Shown piece by piece: positions 1 to 5,128 of a stretch of DNA of 5,128 nt. The stretch comes from an uncultured Flavobacteriales bacterium. Lineage in GTDB: Bacteria; Bacteroidota; Bacteroidia; Flavobacteriales; Vicingaceae. The position numbers and the translations under genes were made by a program. The notes under the pieces were generated by a model. The model searched no databases. It was given only the letters and a program-made list of their open reading frames with translations, and was not told where the DNA came from. Within the stretch, counting starts at the first letter, position 1. Every line of letters begins with the position of its first letter. The stretch lies in the NCBI GenBank assembly GCA_913052515.1, contig CAJXFJ010000162.1, positions 1 to 5,128 of the forward strand, given 5' to 3'.

Positions 1-60
1 TCTGTATGAGTCAAATCATTTTTCAGACATTTCAAATGCCCCTTCCCCACGATTAAAGTT

Positions 61-915
61 TTAGTCTCGCTTTAAGAATGTTATCGTTTCATTTAATAGT
101 TCAAGGGTATGTTTTGGAAGCTTACTTTTATTCCAAGGGTGCTTTCCACCAAAAGTATGCCCTGCTCCATCAATTATCTTAAGCTTAGCTTGAGGATTCC
201 ATTCTTTCAAATCATAAGCCATTTGAACAGGGACTGCTTCATCATTAGAGCCATGTATAATTAGTTGAGGAATAGTTGAATGTTTACATGCAGCTTCAAT
301 GTTTAATTCATCTTTATACTTAAAAAGCGTCTCCACAAATTGGAATTTCATGGGCATTTGTTGATTTGTACGAGTGTTTGCTATATAGCGTACTCCTTTT
401 TCTTTCCATTTTCGAATTTCTTCTTGACTTGGCAATCTGTCGAATAAATTAGAAACTGCAGCCCAACTAACTACCTTTTTCACCCTTTTGTCATGCGTAG
501 CTTTTAAAGTAACCATGCTTCCACCCCTACTATGGCCAATCAAATAAATATTATTTCGATTCCAATTGCTAATTGGTAAGTTTTGCCCTTTACTTACCCA
601 ATCAAGAATTAAACTTAAATCTTGTTGTTCTTTAATATAATTGTTTTTTGAAAATGCCTCTAAATCTGGAAAATCAATAGGCTGTTCTATAGTTCCTCCA
701 TTATGACTGAAGTTAAATTTTAAGATGGCAAATCCTGATTCGGCAAACTTTCTGGCTATTAGTGGAAAATGTCCCCAATCTTTAAATCCTTTGAATCCAT
801 GTGCAAAAATGATTAAAGGTATGTTTTCAACTTTTTCTGGATAGAGTACGTCTATCAAGGTATGGCGACCATTTGTGCCAATGAACTTAAAATTATTGAC
901 TTCTACTATTTTCAA
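61..915 (-). CDS. Alpha/beta hydrolase (dienelactone hydrolase / prolyl-oligopeptidase-like), TTG start
   Basis: A 284-residue single-domain serine hydrolase, probably cytoplasmic, since it has no signal peptide or membrane segment. The fold is shown by an oxyanion-loop motif HGF at residues 39-41 after a hydrophobic strand (PLIIFAHG), the nucleophile elbow GHSRGG with Ser129, an acid strand HGSND with Asp225, and GAGH with His253. This gives a complete Ser-Asp-His triad in normal order. Length is ordinary for the superfamily, and the region between residues 135 and 215 would form the cap. The substrate cannot be read from sequence; an esterase or acyl-peptide-like activity is plausible. The start is TTG at 915: the frame stays open upstream to about 963 without any ATG, and no internal Met lies ahead of the oxyanion strand, so TTG is the best choice. 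It is transcribed divergently from the protease gene, 30 bp away. The family call is solid; the precise function is unknown. Confidence 0.9.
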   Translation of the reverse strand: MKIVEVNNFKFIGTNGRHTLIDVLYPEKVENIPLIIFAHGFKGFKDWGHFPLIARKFAESGFAILKFNFSHNGGTIEQPIDFPDLEAFSKNNYIKEQQDLSLILDWVSKGQNLPISNWNRNNIYLIGHSRGGSMVTLKATHDKRVKKVVSWAAVSNLFDRLPSQEEIRKWKEKGVRYIANTRTNQQMPMKFQFVETLFKYKDELNIEAACKHSTIPQLIIHGSNDEAVPVQMAYDLKEWNPQAKLKIIDGAGHTFGGKHPWNKSKLPKHTLELLNETITFLKRD

Positions 916-945
916 TGGATTGAGTAATTTTATTAAAAATATTAA
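916..945. promoter_or_regulatory. Very short divergent intergenic region
   Basis: Only 30 bp of A/T-rich DNA separate the TTG start of the hydrolase from the ATG of the protease, so promoters for both genes must overlap each other or the neighbouring coding ends. On the minus strand, TATTTTTA (934-941) is one base away from the Bacteroidota -7 consensus TAnnTTTG, but no good TTTG -33 element is seen at the right distance. No convincing plus-strand promoter is visible. The A/T-rich bases just before each start fit the usual Bacteroidota initiation region, which lacks a Shine-Dalgarno sequence. Treat this as a location, not a proven promoter. Confidence 0.3.
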
Positions 946-3216
946 ATGATTATGAAACCATTTCTAAAATACACATTTACTTTATCGTTTCTTTTTAGTT
1001 GTTTATTCCATGTTTTAGGACAAATTCAAACTGGAGAATATCCTCCTTCTTTTTTTAGCAAATCGGCAAAATTAGCAGGACAATCAAACACCTTTACTGT
1101 TCAAATTGAGAAGCCCAACTTGGAACAAATCCGAAAAGAGGACCAAATAGAAGATCAGCATAAAGATATTCCTTGGAGGTTTGGGAAAGCCATAGATGTT
1201 GATTACAACTTAACAAACTCGGGTGTATGGATTCAAGAAGGTTCGGTAAGTATCTGGAAGCTTACCATTAAAGTTCCTGATGCTATTTCACTTAACTTAA
1301 ACTTTGATCAATTTGAATTGAGTGAAAATGCCAAGCTTTTTGCTTTTACCAACAATTATAATGATGTTTTAGGCGCGCTGACCTCAAGAAACAATAAAAC
1401 AGATGGAAAATTTGCGATTCGACCGCTAAAAGGTGATGAATTAACCCTAGAACTAACTGTTCCTACCCAAGAAGTTTCTCAAAATATTATTACAATCAGT
1501 CAAGTGGTATATGGCTATCGAAATATTTTTGAAAAAGCATCTAAATCTTTTGGTAGCTCAGGGAATTGCAATCTTGATATAAACTGTGAAAAAGGTGAAA
1601 GATGGAATGATATAAAGCGCTCTGTTGTTCTTATCCTAAGAGCAAACAATACGAGATGGTGTAGCGGAGCTTTAGTGAATAACGTACTTGAAGATGGTAA
1701 ACCTTTTGTTTTAACAGCTAATCATTGTGGACTGCAAACAAATTCCATTTTTGTGTTTAATTATGAGAGTCCTAATTGTAAAAATCCGACCGATGGAAGT
1801 TTATCAAATTCAATTAGTGGTGCAACTTTAAGAGCAAGTCATGGAAATTCAGATTTCACACTATTTGAATTAAGCAGTACCCCTCCAGCTTCTTTTCACG
1901 TTTATTATGCAGGATGGGATAATCGCGATATTTCTTCTCAACGGTCTACAGGGATTCACCACCCCTCAGGTGATGTAAAGAAAATAAGTCACGATTACGA
2001 CTCAGTAACAAACAGTGGCTACTACTCTTCCGGAACTACTCATTGGCAAGTATCAAATTGGGATGAAGGGACTACTGAAGTAGGTAGTTCAGGTTCTTCT
2101 TTGTTTAATCAGTATCAACGTATAGTAGGACAACTTCATGGTGGTGATGCTTCTTGTACCGATAATCTTCAAGACTATTATGGGAAATTTTCTACATCAT
2201 GGAACGCTATTTCTGGAAATAGCAATCAACTTCAACCATGGCTTGATCCAAATAATACCGGTACCCAAGTTATGAATGGTTTTGACCCCGCAAGTGCTAA
2301 CCATGCTTACGATATCGAATTAATTCATCTTTATCACCTTTCTAATTACAGTTGTGATACTGCCCAAGTTCCAAAGCTTATTTTAAAAAACAAAGGTGAT
2401 TCATCTGTTCAGTATATAAAAATGCAAGTAGTCTTGAATGGAATGTTTCAAAGTCCACTAGTTTTCAATGGAAACTTAAATAGACATGATATTGTTGAAA
2501 TTGCAATTCCTAACTTACAATATGGGAATGGGATTAATCAATTAAGTATTTATGTTGACTCAATCGGACCAAATCCTGATCAATATTATTTTAACGATAC
2601 TCTTGAGCAAGAGTTTTATGTAAATAAGGTTAATGATTTTGTTAATGTAGCCTTAAAAACAGATGATTATGGCTCAGAAACATCTTGGTTAATCAAACCA
2701 AACAACCATAACTTTTTTTCTATAAAAAGTCCGTTATATCAAGACGTTAATGGTGGAGTATTATATAATCAATCAGTATGCTTATATGATAGCTGTTTTA
2801 CTTTTGAGCTTAATGATGCATTCAACGATGGCTTCAATGGAACTTTTGGAAATGGGTATTTGCTTGTAACTAACTCTATTGGAGACACTTTAATTTTTGA
2901 GAACAACTTTACTACAGGTCAAAAAACTTATAGTTTTTGTTTAAGTGGTGTAAGTTCTATTCAAGAAAATAAACGATTAGAGAAACTTGAATTATTTCCT
3001 AATCCAGTTCAATCGGGAAACCAATTATTAGTTAAAGGAAAGATTGAAAGAGATGTTACACTCATTATTTTCGACCTAAATGGAAGAGAAGTTTTAAAGC
3101 CAACATTAAATGGTCAAATCATTGATATCCCATCATCGCTAAATGCAGGAATTTATTTCTTAAAAATAGTTGATGATACGAAAAGATACGCACCAACAAA
3201 ATTTATAGTTCAGTAA
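946..3216 (+). CDS. Secreted lysyl-endopeptidase-like serine protease with T9SS type A sorting domain
   Basis: A 756-residue secreted trypsin-fold protease. Segments: signal peptide 1-25 (cleavage near VLG|QIQ); propeptide about 26-200; catalytic domain about 201-445; CARDB/Ig-like region about 450-560; a beta-sandwich about 565-672 with an Asp/Gly-rich loop (NDAFNDGFNG); and a T9SS C-terminal domain about 680-756 (LFPNP at 683-687, ending in KFIVQ). The triad is His260 (TANHC), Asp303 (SDFTL) and Ser382 (GSSGS). Compared from memory with Achromobacter protease I (Lys-C), six cysteines align as 208-404, 214-278 and 239-261. The S1 Asp225 corresponds to Asp410 and His210 to His398, so Lys (or Lys/Arg) specificity is predicted. 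Lys200 just before the catalytic domain is a plausible self-processing site. The Lys-C Trp169 appears replaced by Tyr/Gly. The protein should cross the inner membrane by Sec and the outer membrane by T9SS, then be released or anchored after CTD removal. ATG at 946 and ATG at 952 (MKPF) are both possible starts; the second looks equally natural. Confidence 0.93.
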   Translation: MIMKPFLKYTFTLSFLFSCLFHVLGQIQTGEYPPSFFSKSAKLAGQSNTFTVQIEKPNLEQIRKEDQIEDQHKDIPWRFGKAIDVDYNLTNSGVWIQEGSVSIWKLTIKVPDAISLNLNFDQFELSENAKLFAFTNNYNDVLGALTSRNNKTDGKFAIRPLKGDELTLELTVPTQEVSQNIITISQVVYGYRNIFEKASKSFGSSGNCNLDINCEKGERWNDIKRSVVLILRANNTRWCSGALVNNVLEDGKPFVLTANHCGLQTNSIFVFNYESPNCKNPTDGSLSNSISGATLRASHGNSDFTLFELSSTPPASFHVYYAGWDNRDISSQRSTGIHHPSGDVKKISHDYDSVTNSGYYSSGTTHWQVSNWDEGTTEVGSSGSSLFNQYQRIVGQLHGGDASCTDNLQDYYGKFSTSWNAISGNSNQLQPWLDPNNTGTQVMNGFDPASANHAYDIELIHLYHLSNYSCDTAQVPKLILKNKGDSSVQYIKMQVVLNGMFQSPLVFNGNLNRHDIVEIAIPNLQYGNGINQLSIYVDSIGPNPDQYYFNDTLEQEFYVNKVNDFVNVALKTDDYGSETSWLIKPNNHNFFSIKSPLYQDVNGGVLYNQSVCLYDSCFTFELNDAFNDGFNGTFGNGYLLVTNSIGDTLIFENNFTTGQKTYSFCLSGVSSIQENKRLEKLELFPNPVQSGNQLLVKGKIERDVTLIIFDLNGREVLKPTLNGQIIDIPSSLNAGIYFLKIVDDTKRYAPTKFIVQ

Positions 3217-3223
3217 AGCAAAC

Positions 3224-3264
3224 AAACACGTATGAGGTTACTTACCCCATACGTGTTTATTTTT
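3224..3264 (+). terminator. Rho-independent terminator of the protease gene, probably bidirectional
   Basis: An uninterrupted 11-bp inverted repeat, AAACACGTATG (3224-3234) and CATACGTGTTT (3248-3258), starts 7 nt after the protease stop codon. After one mismatch, two more G-C pairs close on a TTACTTA loop, and a T-run (3260-3264) follows. On the minus strand the same hairpin is followed by a weaker T-rich tail (GTTTGCTTT), so it may also end the convergent lipoprotein transcript. The hairpin overlaps the last codons of that minus-strand gene, and the gene's stop codon lies in the loop. Confidence 0.85.
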
Positions 3265-3402
3265 ATGTTTATGGTTTCCCATGCCGCTTCCAGATTTAAC
3301 CTTGGAAGTTCCCTTACTACTTCCACAAGATTCTGAAATAACACTAATACTTAAAAGGAATAATGTCATAAGTAAAATTGAAACTATTGAATTTCTTTTC
3401 AT
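3238..3402 (-). CDS. Small putative lipoprotein, 54 residues, His/Lys-rich tail
   Basis: A short minus-strand frame encodes 54 residues starting MKRNSIVSILL. It has a basic N-terminus, a hydrophobic stretch (about residues 5-22) and then SESCGSSKG. Cys26 followed by Gly-Ser-Ser is typical of a lipoprotein, although Glu at -2 makes the lipobox non-canonical. The mature part would be only 29 residues and ends in a basic, histidine-containing tail (H44, H46, H50; terminal KHVWGK). It starts 13 nt after the stop of the upstream lipoprotein gene on the same strand, which suggests co-transcription. Its stop codon lies in the loop of the convergent terminator. I do not recognise the family. The signal-peptide-like composition, the spacing and the stop position favour a real gene over the overlapping plus-strand frame. 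An alternative ATG at the upstream gene's stop leads to a frame with no signal peptide and is less likely. Confidence 0.68.
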   Translation of the reverse strand: MKRNSIVSILLMTLFLLSISVISESCGSSKGTSKVKSGSGMGNHKHKNKHVWGK

Positions 3403-3415
3403 AACAAATAAACAT

Positions 3416-3985
3416 TTATCGAATTATAACATATGGGACAGTGGCTTCAAAAATCCGAATTCCTGAATCACATAGATTTGTTTTCTCTTGTGCTTGATAA
3501 TTAAGGGTAATTTTAATTACTCCTTTTCCATCGGTACTGAAATTAATATCTGATGCCCATCTTGTTTGTAAACCTAATATATCTGAATTTGCATCCAAGT
3601 CACGTTCTTCTAATCTCAGGTCATTGGTATTAAACTCTCTATAGCAGTTAATATATTTTGTATCAATATTTCTTATTTGTGCTGTCACATCTGTACCATT
3701 TTTAAAAAAGCGAATTTCCACATCATATTTCCTCAAAGCATTAACAGTGGTTTTCCAATAAATGGTATCAACATTCGTATTTCCATTGGTGCTTTTATAA
3801 CCAAAACCAACGGTATCTCTCTCATGAGTATTAATGTCTGTCAAATACATTTGAAAAGCATCTGCTTCAATATTCCCCCGATCAAGAGGTGGAAACTCAT
3901 CGTCTTTATCATCGTCGTCCTTACAGCTTATGAAAAGCATTGATATTACCAACACAGGTACAAGATATTTCAAAAATTTCATCAT
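3416..3985 (-). CDS. Putative surface lipoprotein, paralogue of the lipoprotein at 4114-4776
   Basis: A 189-residue lipoprotein. It has a basic start (MMKFLKY), a hydrophobic core and Cys21 in LFISC, followed by KDDDDKDDE. An acidic run directly after the lipidated Cys resembles the Bacteroidota lipoprotein export signal, so an outer-membrane, possibly surface-exposed, location is inferred. The rest looks like a beta-rich domain with no recognised catalytic motif. GLQTRW (138-143) followed by GVIKITLNY matches GLVTRW...FRVVLNH in the neighbouring lipoprotein. The VDTI (72-75) and YDVEIRFFKN (87-96) segments also find counterparts there, so the two are probably diverged paralogues. C114 and C172 could form a disulfide. 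Two adjacent ATGs (3985, 3982) serve equally as starts. A candidate promoter lies just upstream, and a terminator separates it from the other lipoprotein. It is followed after 13 nt by a small lipoprotein gene. Function unknown; an accessory role in receptor-linked uptake is inferred from context. Confidence 0.85.
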   Translation of the reverse strand: MMKFLKYLVPVLVISMLFISCKDDDDKDDEFPPLDRGNIEADAFQMYLTDINTHERDTVGFGYKSTNGNTNVDTIYWKTTVNALRKYDVEIRFFKNGTDVTAQIRNIDTKYINCYREFNTNDLRLEERDLDANSDILGLQTRWASDINFSTDGKGVIKITLNYQAQEKTNLCDSGIRIFEATVPYVIIR

Positions 3986-4005
3986 AGTAAATTAAGTAAA
4001 ACCAA

Positions 4006-4013
4006 CAAATATA
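4006..4013 (-). promoter_or_regulatory. Candidate -7 box for the lipoprotein gene at 3416-3985
   Basis: Read on the minus strand this is TATATTTG, an exact match to the Bacteroidota sigma-A -7 consensus TAnnTTTG. It would place transcription start near 3999, giving a leader of roughly 14 nt before ATG at 3985. The -33 position falls in the T-run of the upstream terminator rather than on a clear TTTG, so the -33 element is poor. The promoter would let the second lipoprotein be expressed separately from the receptor operon. Confidence 0.5.
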
Positions 4014-4026
4014 AGCCTGAGCTTAT
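4011..4026. promoter_or_regulatory. Operator-like dyad ATAAGC-CTGA-GCTTAT
   Basis: A perfect 6-bp inverted repeat with a 4-nt centre overlaps the upstream edge of the candidate -7 box and fills much of the -7/-33 spacer. That position suits a repressor site, but no regulator gene is in view and a 6-bp dyad in A/T-rich DNA can be chance. Confidence 0.3.
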
Positions 4027-4031
4027 GAATT

Positions 4032-4062
4032 AAAAAACCCTCAAATCGAGATTTGAGGGTTT
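4032..4062 (-). terminator. Rho-independent terminator after the receptor/lipoprotein unit
   Basis: AAACCCTCAAAT (4035-4046) and ATTTGAGGGTTT (4051-4062) form a perfect 12-bp stem with a CGAG loop. Read on the minus strand, the stem is followed by a six-T run (4037 down to 4032). It lies about 51 nt beyond the stop codon at 4114, so it should end transcripts coming from the receptor and the acidic lipoprotein. Confidence 0.88.
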
Positions 4063-4113
4063 ATAACTAAAACAATTGTTGGTTTAGTATACTTCATTCA
4101 GAAAATCAATGGT

Positions 4114-4776
4114 TTAATTGATTTCCAAAACAAATTCTATGTCAATATCAGAGTCACCATCGTTTACAGAAGATGTACTTGATTTAATATCCGGTAAGTG
4201 ATTAAGCACTACTCTAAAAGACCCATTTGAAGTCGCCAAAGCAGATGTTGTCCATCTTGTTACTAAACCAACTGGATTACCTGAACCATCTTGGGTGTCA
4301 GAATCTTCGTCTTCATAATTTATTGGGTCAGATGCTGTATCAATATTTCCATCTCCTAATGGATTTAGAAATGCGTTGTTGGTGAATCCATAAAAGAATT
4401 GGTGTTCATCATCTTCTTCTGCAATTTCATCTCCAATATCTTCACCTGGAGTCTCAAGGTTATTGAAAATCTCATAGGTTAATTCATAGGTTTTGCTAAT
4501 GTCTAGACGGATAGTATCTAAAACTTGCAATTCTTGCACACCTTCACCATCCGGGTCTTGAGCACGTGCTTCAACCACATCCATCGTGTCATTAACGTTT
4601 GTGAAAACCAGCTTTACGTCAGTAATTACTTCTTCTTCGTTCTCAACTGGTGGATTTGTTACGGGGGTTACATTATCATCATCATCGTCGTCTGAACAAG
4701 CTGTTAAAGCAACTCCGGTGAATAAAATAGCAATCATGCTATACTTTTTAAATTTGTCAAATGTGTTCATTGTCAT
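4114..4776 (-). CDS. Acidic lipoprotein partner of a TonB-dependent receptor
   Basis: A 220-residue lipoprotein with a signal peptide ending in the canonical lipobox LTAC (Cys27). Six consecutive Asp follow Ser28 (CSDDDDDD), closely resembling the S-plus-acidic lipoprotein export signal described in Flavobacterium, so surface display is likely. The mature protein is strongly acidic. It carries EEEVIT (47-52), EEDDEHQFF (120-128), an Asp/Glu/Gly-rich segment (154-167), GNPVGLVTRW (166-175) and FRVVLNH. I recall similar Bacteroidota proteins, with a NEEEVIT-type start, an EHQ segment and a GNPVGL motif, encoded beside TonB-dependent receptors and sometimes labelled as type 1 periplasmic binding fold proteins; their function is not established. 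It begins 29 nt after the receptor stop, so co-transcription is expected. ATG at 4776 was chosen; the ATG two codons later is also possible. Binding of the receptor's cargo, perhaps a metal, is inference only. Confidence 0.88.
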   Translation of the reverse strand: MTMNTFDKFKKYSMIAILFTGVALTACSDDDDDDNVTPVTNPPVENEEEVITDVKLVFTNVNDTMDVVEARAQDPDGEGVQELQVLDTIRLDISKTYELTYEIFNNLETPGEDIGDEIAEEDDEHQFFYGFTNNAFLNPLGDGNIDTASDPINYEDEDSDTQDGSGNPVGLVTRWTTSALATSNGSFRVVLNHLPDIKSSTSSVNDGDSDIDIEFVLEIN

Positions 4777-4805
4777 ATGTTTTAATTTAGTGAACTATAA
4801 TTGAT

Positions 4806-5128
4806 TTACTTGTGTGTGTTTTTAGCGTTAAACCGATAGCTGATATTTAAAATGATGTTCCTTCCTACTTCATCAGCGAAATATCTCATTTCATTTAAGT
4901 AATCACGGTAAGCTTGATTAAACAGGTTTTCGATTGTTATTCCTCCATGTATTTGCTTCCACTTAAATTGCCAAGACAAATTCAAAAGAAAGTAGGCATC
5001 TGGTGCATCCATAAAATCAAAGATTTCACTATCGTTAGTAATTATTTCCGTGCGCTCAATCAGACTTTCTGGTGAAACTGTTCGAGGTGCCTGAAACTGC
5101 TGAAAAGTATAAGATGGTCGAATACTAA
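4806..5128 (-). CDS. TonB-dependent outer-membrane receptor, C-terminal fragment
   Basis: The frame is open from the right window edge (first complete codon at 5126) to TAA at 4806, giving 106 residues of the C-terminal beta-barrel. The gene's start, signal peptide and plug domain lie outside. Evidence is the order of typical receptor segments: SYTFQQFQAPR, then FDFMDAPDAYFLLNLSWQF, then a strand with GGITIENLFNQAYRDYL, then NEMRYFADEVGRNIILNISYRF. The ENLFN...YRDYL...GRN motif followed by an aromatic-ended strand is the classic last-strands signature of TonB-dependent receptors, particularly those in Bacteroidota resembling siderophore, haem or metal receptors. Met at 5012 is internal and not a start. 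Seven residues (NAKNTHK) follow the Phe that would normally end the barrel, which is slightly unusual. Substrate cannot be assigned from this part. The next gene, 29 nt on, is the acidic lipoprotein. Confidence 0.9.
   Translation of the reverse strand, partial: SIRPSYTFQQFQAPRTVSPESLIERTEIITNDSEIFDFMDAPDAYFLLNLSWQFKWKQIHGGITIENLFNQAYRDYLNEMRYFADEVGRNIILNISYRFNAKNTHK

Larger units (their letters stand above)
3999..4085. repeat. 10-bp inverted repeat flanking the terminator
   Basis: AAACCAACAA (3999-4008) is the exact reverse complement of TTGTTGGTTT (4076-4085), with 67 bp between the arms. The pair encloses the terminator at 4032-4062 and the small dyad at 4011-4026. The right arm overlaps a 10-bp palindrome, AACAATTGTT (4071-4080). 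In a read-through minus-strand transcript the arms could pair and enclose the terminator, ending about 14 nt before the next start codon. The A/T-rich background makes chance a real possibility. Confidence 0.4.

Noticed and set aside
2..64. A plus-strand open frame ending at TAG (62-64), which could be the tail of a gene entering from the left and overlapping the hydrolase stop by 4 bp.
   Set aside because: Only 20 codons are visible, such an open stretch is likely by chance in A/T-rich DNA, and the peptide (ending PSPRLKF) matches no family I recognise. A minus-strand frame is also open over most of this stretch, so the edge cannot be assigned.
3403..3421. An ATG directly at the stop of the lipoprotein gene (TAAATG), giving a 22-codon frame before a stop.
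   Set aside because: The encoded peptide (MFICYEKKF...) has no signal peptide or other feature, whereas the ATG at 3402 opens a lipoprotein-like frame.
3281..3466. A 61-codon plus-strand frame starting MPLPDLTLEV.
   Set aside because: It lies antisense to the small lipoprotein and the end of the next lipoprotein gene, has no signal or domain, and starts inside another gene's coding region.
3677..3943. An 88-codon plus-strand frame.
   Set aside because: It is fully antisense to the lipoprotein at 3416-3985, which has a proper signal peptide, lipobox and paralogue; this frame has none of these.
4674..4695. A short ATC/GTC-type trinucleotide run resembling a microsatellite.
   Set aside because: It is simply the mixed GAT/GAC codons for the Asp run after the lipidated Cys and is explained by the protein.
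4586..4804. A 72-codon plus-strand frame with a serine run.
   Set aside because: The serine run is the antisense reading of the Asp codons of the acidic lipoprotein, so it is a shadow frame.

Overview
The window is AT-rich and looks like a Bacteroidota chromosome, most likely the Flavobacteriia or a close class. The evidence is a secreted protease ending in a type IX secretion (T9SS) sorting domain, two lipoproteins whose lipidated Cys is followed by an acidic run resembling the Bacteroidota lipoprotein export signal, a TonB-dependent receptor, no clear Shine-Dalgarno sequences, and a TAnnTTTG-type promoter box. Nothing indicates a phage, insertion sequence, CRISPR array, tRNA or rRNA.

Layout, left to right. 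A cytoplasmic alpha/beta hydrolase lies on the minus strand (61-915), with a TTG start. Only 30 bp away, a divergent plus-strand gene (946-3216) encodes a lysyl-endopeptidase-type serine protease. It has a signal peptide, propeptide, catalytic domain, two beta-sandwich regions and a T9SS C-terminal domain. A strong hairpin terminator follows (3224-3264). From there to the right edge all genes are on the minus strand. In transcription order these are the C-terminal end of a TonB-dependent outer-membrane receptor (4806-5128, running off the window), an acidic lipoprotein (4114-4776), a terminator (4032-4062), a second lipoprotein (3416-3985) with its own candidate promoter, and a small 54-residue lipoprotein (3238-3402). 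The coding end of the small gene lies inside the convergent terminator hairpin.

How the parts may work together. The receptor and the lipoprotein 29 nt downstream look like one transcription unit, probably an uptake system in which the lipoprotein is a surface or periplasmic accessory. The second lipoprotein appears to be a diverged paralogue: both share a GLxTRW motif and a similar order of segments. It pairs with the small His/Lys-rich lipoprotein 13 nt further on. The substrate is not identifiable; acidic and His-containing segments make a metal cation a reasonable guess only. The protease and the hydrolase have no evident functional tie to the uptake genes.

All family assignments come from motif recognition and remembered family sequences. 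No search was run.
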